From: CAZGOM01 sp964542875
Lineage (GTDB): Bacteria; Planctomycetota; Phycisphaerae; Phycisphaerales; Phycisphaeraceae
Reading direction: 5' to 3'
NCBI GenBank assembly: GCA_964542875.1
Contig: CAZIWA010000109.1
Location: 1-19,385, forward strand
DNA length: 19,385 nt
The position numbers and the translations under genes were made by a program. The notes beneath the pieces were generated by a model. The model saw only the letters and a list, made by a program, of their open reading frames with translations. It made no database searches and was not told where the DNA came from. Shown here in pieces: positions 14,839 through 19,385 of this stretch. Within the stretch, counting starts at the first letter, position 1. Every line of letters starts with the position of its first letter.

Positions 14839-16662
14839 TCAGGCTTGGGCCGGCGGGGTGGCCGGGGCCGTGGGCTTGACGGGGAGTTGGTTGCGAACGT
14901 GGAGTTCGCGGAGCTGTTTGTCATCGACGGGGCCGGGCGCGTCGAGCATGAGGTCTGCGCCGTTCTGGGTTTTGGGGAAGGCGATGACGTCGCGGATGTT
15001 GGTGGTGTTGACCAGGTGCATGACGACGCGGTCGAGGCCCAGCGCCAGGCCGCCGTGCGGGGGGGCGCCGAACTTGAGGGCGTCGAGGAGGAAGCCGAAC
15101 TTGACGCGTTGGTCTTCTTCGGAGATGCCCAGGAGCTTGAAGATCTGTTGCTGGACGTCGGGGCGGTGGATACGGATGGAACCGCCGCCGAGCTCCGAGC
15201 CGTTGCAGACGATGTCGTAGGCTTTGGAGCGAACGGTTTCGATCTGCTTCTGTTCGCCGGAGGCGAGCTTTTCGAGGTCTTCGTTGAGGGGCGCGGTGAA
15301 GGGGTGGTGGAGGCTGTCCCAACGTTTTTCGTCGGGGTTCCATTCGACTGCGGGGAAGTCGACGACCCAGAGCCATTGCCAGTCGCCGTCCTTGATCATG
15401 CCGCGTTCTTTGGCGAGCTTCAGGCGCAGTTCGCCAAGGACCTTGTGGACGACCTTGGAGGAGTCTGCGGCGAAGCAGAGGAGGTCGCCTTCCTTGGCAC
15501 CGGTGCGCTGGATGATTTCAGCGGCGATGGGTGCGATGAACTTGGCTATGCCGGTATCGAGGCCGGTGGCGGTCACCTTGGTGACGGCGAGGCCCTTTGC
15601 GCCAAAGCCCTTGGACCACTCGGCGAGGCCGTCGGTTTCCTTGCGGGTCATGGCGCCGCCGCCGGGGACGGCGATGACCTTGATGATGCCGCCGGCGGAG
15701 AGAGCGCCCTTGAAGACGCCGAAGTCGACCTTTTCAGCCAGGTCGGAGATGTTGTGGAGCTGCATGCCAAAGCGCAGGTCGGGGCGGTCGCTGCCGTAGT
15801 TGTCCATGCAGTCGGCGTAGGTCATGCGGCGGATCTGGGCGGGGACGTCGACGTTGAGGACTTCCTTCCAGATGCGGGCGATACAGCCTTCGACGAGCTT
15901 CATGACGTCTTCCTGCTCGACGAAGCTCATTTCCAGGTCGACCTGGGTGAACTCGGCTTGGCGGTCGGCGCGGGGGTCTTCGTCGCGGAAGCAACGGACG
16001 ATCTGGAGGTAGCGCTCGTAGCCGGCGACCATGAGGATCTGCTTAAAGAGCTGGGGGCTCTGGGGCAGGGCGTACCAGGAGCCGGGCTGGAGGCGGCTGG
16101 GGACCAGGAAGTCACGCGCGCCTTCAGGGGTGGATTTGCAGAGGAAGGGGGTTTCGATTTCCAGGAAGCCGTTTTGGTCGAAGTAGTCGCGGATGATCTT
16201 GGAGACCCGGTGGCGGGTTTTCAAGATGTGCTGCATGCGGGGACGGCGCAGGTCGATGAAGCGGTACTTGAGGCGGGTTTCCTCACCGACTTTTTCCGCG
16301 TCGTCAGGGGTGAAGGGCGGGTTGTTGCCCTTGTTGAGCAGCTCAAGCCTGGTGCCTTTGATTTCGATGGCGCCGGTGGCGAGCTTGGGGTTGTTGAGGG
16401 ACTTGCCTTTGCCGTCGACGCCGCGGTCACGGACGATGCCTTCGATGGTGATGACGTCTTCGTTGCGAAGACGTGCGGCGATTTCGTGTGCTTCTTTTTG
16501 TTCGGAGTCGAAGACGATCTGAGTGACGCCTTCACGGTCGCGCAGGTCGATGAATACGAGCCCGCCGAAGTCGCGGTAGCCGTTGACCCATCCGGCGAGC
16601 TGGACGGATTGGCCGACGTGTGATGCCCGGAGGGCGCCGCAGGAATGGGAACGCTGGTACAT
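14839..16662 (-). CDS. aspS: aspartyl-tRNA synthetase
   Basis: This 607-residue class II synthetase charges tRNA-Asp in the cytosol. An N-terminal OB-fold anticodon-binding domain (about 1-110, VGQSVQLAGWVNGYRDFGGL) is followed by the catalytic domain. Motif 2 is FRDEDPRADRQAEFTQ at about 225-240 and motif 3 is GLALGLDRVVMH at about 535. The bacterial-type GAD insert lies between them (about 290-420). Length is typical plus a short Pro/Ala-rich tail. The frame runs on to 16914, but those 84 extra residues are translated repeat B and low-quality sequence. The ATG at 16662 begins the conserved MYQRSHSCGAL start. The ribosome site is weak. Whether it is the discriminating or the Asp/Asn form cannot be told here. 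Confidence 0.97.
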   Translation of the reverse strand: MYQRSHSCGALRASHVGQSVQLAGWVNGYRDFGGLVFIDLRDREGVTQIVFDSEQKEAHEIAARLRNEDVITIEGIVRDRGVDGKGKSLNNPKLATGAIEIKGTRLELLNKGNNPPFTPDDAEKVGEETRLKYRFIDLRRPRMQHILKTRHRVSKIIRDYFDQNGFLEIETPFLCKSTPEGARDFLVPSRLQPGSWYALPQSPQLFKQILMVAGYERYLQIVRCFRDEDPRADRQAEFTQVDLEMSFVEQEDVMKLVEGCIARIWKEVLNVDVPAQIRRMTYADCMDNYGSDRPDLRFGMQLHNISDLAEKVDFGVFKGALSAGGIIKVIAVPGGGAMTRKETDGLAEWSKGFGAKGLAVTKVTATGLDTGIAKFIAPIAAEIIQRTGAKEGDLLCFAADSSKVVHKVLGELRLKLAKERGMIKDGDWQWLWVVDFPAVEWNPDEKRWDSLHHPFTAPLNEDLEKLASGEQKQIETVRSKAYDIVCNGSELGGGSIRIHRPDVQQQIFKLLGISEEDQRVKFGFLLDALKFGAPPHGGLALGLDRVVMHLVNTTNIRDVIAFPKTQNGADLMLDAPGPVDDKQLRELHVRNQLPVKPTAPATPPAQA

Positions 16663-16830
16663 GATCTGGCTTTCTACTCGAAACGAGTGGGTAATCTGGC
16701 TTCCTATAGAGCGGGGGATTTTAGCAGGAAAGCGGCGTATGAACAGGGGGAGAGGATGGAGAAGAATGCGGAAGCAGAGCACCGGTTTGATGGTGGGGCG
16801 GTTTTGGCGGGTCACGCGGCAATGGGTCAG

Positions 16831-16881
16831 GGGTGCGGCGTGGTGGGCCTCGAGGACTCGGCCGCACCCTACAAGAGGGAG
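16831..16881. repeat. dispersed repeat, type B (copy 2, with flanking inverted repeat)
   Basis: TGGTGGGCCTCGAGGACTCG followed by GCCGCACCCTACAAGAGGGA (from 16841) matches 8947-8986. Here GGGTGCGGC (16831-16839) pairs exactly with GCCGCACCC (16861-16869), so the whole unit folds as a hairpin with a 21-nt loop. It lies in the 341-nt gap between the divergent aspS and the toroid gene. That gap also holds the hairpin CCAGCC-TCCC-GGCTGG at 16950-16965 and no gene. Confidence 0.75.
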
Positions 16882-17003
16882 TGGTTTGACGAAGAATGAG
16901 AATGTTGGAACCATTTAGTTCCGGCGTGGTCTGATTGTGCGGCCATGGGCCAGCCTCCCGGCTGGATGGGTTTAGATTCATATACAACTGAAAGAGTGCT
17001 GCG

Positions 17004-19298
17004 ATGTCTCAGTCATGGATGTCACCGGTACGGCTTAAGGCGATTCAACCTACGGCTGGAACCGGGGCGCGCGTGGCGCTGGTGAGCGTGCCTGTGCCCA
17101 AAGGGACAAGCGCGCTGGCGGGGATTCACGGGACGGATTGCCAGTCGCTGCCGGTGGCGTGGTATCCGGGCGCGGACGGTGCGCCGGGGGATGTGAAGCA
17201 AGTGCTTTTGATGGGGATCGGCAAGAGCGATCTGCCGGACGTGCTGAGGCTCAGCCCGATACCGCAGGAGCGGATGGCCAAGGTGCCGCCAGGCGGGTAT
17301 TCGCAGTCGGAGGTGGGGGATTCGGGCAAGACCAAGTCCAGCGAGCAGCCGGGGTGGACAGGTCCGTCGTGGGAAGTGGTGACGCTGGCGGAGAAGAAGA
17401 CCGGCGTGGTGATGAACGAGATCAATGAACTGGTGCTCCGGCACGATGGCCGGGAGATCGGCCTGCGAATGGGGCTGAAGCTCGACCAGAAGCCGGGCCT
17501 GCGCTGGTGGGAATTTGTGACCGTTGAAGAGCTGTGGTCCGGGCCGGTGTGCAAGGCGATCCGGGCGTCGGGGTATCTGGGCGTGTTTGATATCGACGAC
17601 GACAACATGTGCGATCCCGTGCGCTACAACTACGGGCCGTGGTTTCATAAGCACAACTGGGTGCAGGCAGAGATTTATGCCGTGCTTTATGCCAATGGGC
17701 TGGTGCAGGTGACGGCGCGGCATGTGAACAACCGGTTTTTCGATCAAGGGGAAAACTTAAGCGGGCTGGTGCCGATGATCGGCATCCGGAGCGAAGCGCC
17801 GGTGGCGCAGTCCACACCGCTGGACGGGAGCAAGCTGGGCTTCAGCCTGGGCAAGACGCAACTGGATATGACACGGTCGAGCGATCTTTTCAGCGCCGAA
17901 CACCCGGGGAAGATCGGGCCGGAATACGGCGTGACGTTGATTCACCCTTACAAGGGCGTGGAGATCCTGCTGGGCAAGCCGGAGGTGGACACCACGGAGA
18001 ACTGGAACTGTCAGACCGACGAACACAAGATGTGGAAGGGCGTGGCCAGAAGCTTCGGGTTTGATCTGTCCTTCGCGGATGCGCCGATTGTGACGGCGAG
18101 GTATCTGGTGCCCGAGGGACATGCCGGGCTGGCCGGGTCGTACTGGCCTGACGGCGTGCTGAGCGCGAGCGGGAATTTCGACCCGATCGTGGAACGCCTG
18201 GCCAAGGAATTCAAGTACGGCGAGGTCTCCGGCCGGTTTTACCAGCACTCGGGGATGGTCGACGGGGAGTATGGGCACTGCGCGTTCCGGCTGGCGTACC
18301 AGACGGGGAATCCGGCGTATTACCGGGCGGGGGTGCACCATGCGTACGCGATGGCGGACCTGGGGGTGGACCATACGGACTTTACGATCCGGATCGGGAG
18401 CATGAAGCAGAATTCGATCGCCATGCCGCTGCAACGGATCAACGTGATGGTGACGGGGTACCTGGAGACGGGTGACCCGTACCTGCTGCGCGTGGCACAG
18501 TCCGTGGCGGATGCGGCGTATGCGATGGACCGGTCCAACTGGCCCAGGCGGTCGTTTGGGCGCGATGCGGCGTATATCCGTTCGCTCACCCGGCTGTACC
18601 TGGTGACGGGGGAATCGATGTACCTCCGGCGCGCGGGCGACGCGGTGCGCAGGGCGATCAAGTGCCAGCGGCCTGAAGGGGCTTACGGCGATCAAGGCGG
18701 CACGTACGGCGTGCACGGGCATTTGTCGCAGATCATCAAGCCGTGGATGGGGTGCATCCTTACGCACGCGGTGTGCGAGTATGCGGATAACGCGCCGGAA
18801 GAGCCGGCGATTGAAGCGGCGATCAAGAAGTATGCGGATTGGCTGCTGACGGTGCAGATCGAGGACAAGGACGGGAAGTATTGGCCATATGAGATTGCGT
18901 GGGGGAATAATGATGAGCCGCCGTTCTACCGGTACACCAAGCCGGAGAAGCGGGAGAAGCATCCGGCAGGAGAGATGCATCTGGACTACATGGCGCGCAT
19001 CATGCTGCGGGTGGGGGCCAAGACGGGGGACGCCAGCTACATCAAGGCGTGGCAGGACGGGTTTAAGCGGTATTTCTTGGTGAAGCAGAGTAAATCAAGC
19101 GTGTACCAGGGGACAAGGACGATCGAAGACACGGCGTGGCACGAAGCGCACTTGTGGAATGCGACGTGGGAAAACGGCCGGGTGGCGTTTAAGCCTGCGG
19201 TGGGGATGATCGAACCCGGGCGCGAGGCGAATATCGGGCTGCCGACGGGGGAAACGCTTCGGGTGAGGAAGACGGAGAACGGGGTGGAGACGTTGTAA
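17004..19298 (+). CDS. uncharacterised protein, probable alpha/alpha-toroid carbohydrate-active enzyme
   Basis: This 764-residue protein has an N-terminal part (about 1-400) that is beta-rich with many Trp, Tyr and Gly residues. Its C-terminal half (about 410-720) is built of repeated helix pairs of the six-hairpin glycosidase / polysaccharide-lyase type. Examples are GEYGHCAFRLAYQTGNPAYY, ITRLYLVTGESMYL-like segments (LTRLYLVTGESMYLRRAGD), and LDYMARIMLRVGAKTGDASY, each with an aromatic-Gly-Asp turn. No signal peptide or membrane segment is seen, so it is probably cytosolic. Candidate catalytic acids cannot be picked with confidence. GAAAGAG lies upstream of the ATG, and TATACA at 16981-16986 could be a -10 box. 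It could be a hydrolase, lyase or epimerase acting on oligosaccharides. I cannot assign a CAZy family. Confidence 0.75.
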   Translation: MSQSWMSPVRLKAIQPTAGTGARVALVSVPVPKGTSALAGIHGTDCQSLPVAWYPGADGAPGDVKQVLLMGIGKSDLPDVLRLSPIPQERMAKVPPGGYSQSEVGDSGKTKSSEQPGWTGPSWEVVTLAEKKTGVVMNEINELVLRHDGREIGLRMGLKLDQKPGLRWWEFVTVEELWSGPVCKAIRASGYLGVFDIDDDNMCDPVRYNYGPWFHKHNWVQAEIYAVLYANGLVQVTARHVNNRFFDQGENLSGLVPMIGIRSEAPVAQSTPLDGSKLGFSLGKTQLDMTRSSDLFSAEHPGKIGPEYGVTLIHPYKGVEILLGKPEVDTTENWNCQTDEHKMWKGVARSFGFDLSFADAPIVTARYLVPEGHAGLAGSYWPDGVLSASGNFDPIVERLAKEFKYGEVSGRFYQHSGMVDGEYGHCAFRLAYQTGNPAYYRAGVHHAYAMADLGVDHTDFTIRIGSMKQNSIAMPLQRINVMVTGYLETGDPYLLRVAQSVADAAYAMDRSNWPRRSFGRDAAYIRSLTRLYLVTGESMYLRRAGDAVRRAIKCQRPEGAYGDQGGTYGVHGHLSQIIKPWMGCILTHAVCEYADNAPEEPAIEAAIKKYADWLLTVQIEDKDGKYWPYEIAWGNNDEPPFYRYTKPEKREKHPAGEMHLDYMARIMLRVGAKTGDASYIKAWQDGFKRYFLVKQSKSSVYQGTRTIEDTAWHEAHLWNATWENGRVAFKPAVGMIEPGREANIGLPTGETLRVRKTENGVETL

Positions 19299-19324
19299 GA
19301 AGGGTAAGAGGATAGAGTAAAAGG

Positions 19325-19385
19325 TTATTTCGGGTTGTTGCGGTGGCGGAGGATATCGCCTTTGGCCATGTAGATGACGTCTTCG
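19325..19385 (-). CDS. C-terminal end of an unidentified gene (cut by window edge)
   Basis: Reading the minus strand from 19384 gives EDVIYMAKGDILRHRNNPK and a TAA stop at 19327-19325. The composition is protein-like and the frame is open to the edge, so it is probably the last 19 codons of a gene converging on the toroid protein. Too little is visible to name it. The 26-nt gap (19299-19324) has no hairpin. Confidence 0.5.
   Translation of the reverse strand, partial: EDVIYMAKGDILRHRNNPK

Noticed and set aside
13797..14924. 375-residue minus-strand frame across the aldolase end and the shell gene
   Set aside because: It runs through a repeat and a terminator hairpin, is rich in Ser/Pro/Ala, and opposes two genes with clear family motifs.
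14845..16623. 592-residue open frame opposite aspS
   Set aside because: The length results from high GC and codon bias. The minus strand encodes a full aspartyl-tRNA synthetase with motifs 2 and 3.
16663..16914. 84-residue N-terminal extension of aspS
   Set aside because: It encodes translated repeat B and lacks similarity to synthetases. Conserved sequence begins at the ATG at 16662.

Overview
The window looks like chromosomal DNA from a planctomycete, most likely class Phycisphaerae. Four things suggest this: high GC; single-gene or two-gene transcription units separated by repeat-filled gaps; an exported multicopper oxidase whose N-terminus carries the LExRxLLS-like motif typical of these bacteria (LEQRQMMSS); and a sulfatase and carbohydrate-enzyme repertoire. 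The taxonomic call is an inference. No rRNA or tRNA gene, CRISPR array, insertion sequence or phage gene was found.

Layout. Positions 1-2062 hold a bidirectional terminator, a minus-strand ROK-family sugar kinase and a divergent family 9 glycosyltransferase. Positions 2063-5268 hold a minus-strand SGNH esterase divergent from an S1-type sulfatase, with dispersed palindromic repeats in the gaps. Positions 5425-8193 hold a large multicopper oxidase with a roughly 390-residue uncharacterised N-terminal part, followed by a small membrane protein. Positions 9108-10379 hold a small conserved-looking protein and a xylose-isomerase-like TIM-barrel enzyme. Positions 10395-11249 hold a single-domain rhodanese behind a perfect palindrome that overlaps its likely promoter, then a small membrane protein. 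Positions 11581-12310 hold a self-contained unit (promoter, strong ribosome site, exported Gly/Ala-rich protein, strong terminator).

The main discovery is at 12908-14815. A DHDPS/N-acetylneuraminate-lyase-family aldolase has an extra C-terminal linker plus an 18-residue amphipathic helix that looks like a bacterial microcompartment (BMC) encapsulation peptide. The next gene encodes a shell protein: a textbook BMC domain at its C-terminus, a divergent second BMC-like domain at its N-terminus, and an unusually long insert of about 57 residues between them. The pair ends at a shared terminator. No BMC pentamer, ordinary hexamer-only shell gene, aldehyde dehydrogenase or phosphotransacylase lies in the window. 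It therefore reads as a minimal or satellite BMC locus whose cargo is a pyruvate-type aldolase.

The right end holds aspartyl-tRNA synthetase (minus strand), a 764-residue cytosolic protein with a probable alpha/alpha-toroid carbohydrate-enzyme domain, and the last 19 codons of an unidentified minus-strand gene. Several genes (ROK kinase, esterase, sulfatase, TIM-barrel isomerase, toroid protein) fit breakdown of complex, possibly sulfated and acylated, sugars. They are not arranged as one operon, so a common pathway is only a suggestion.
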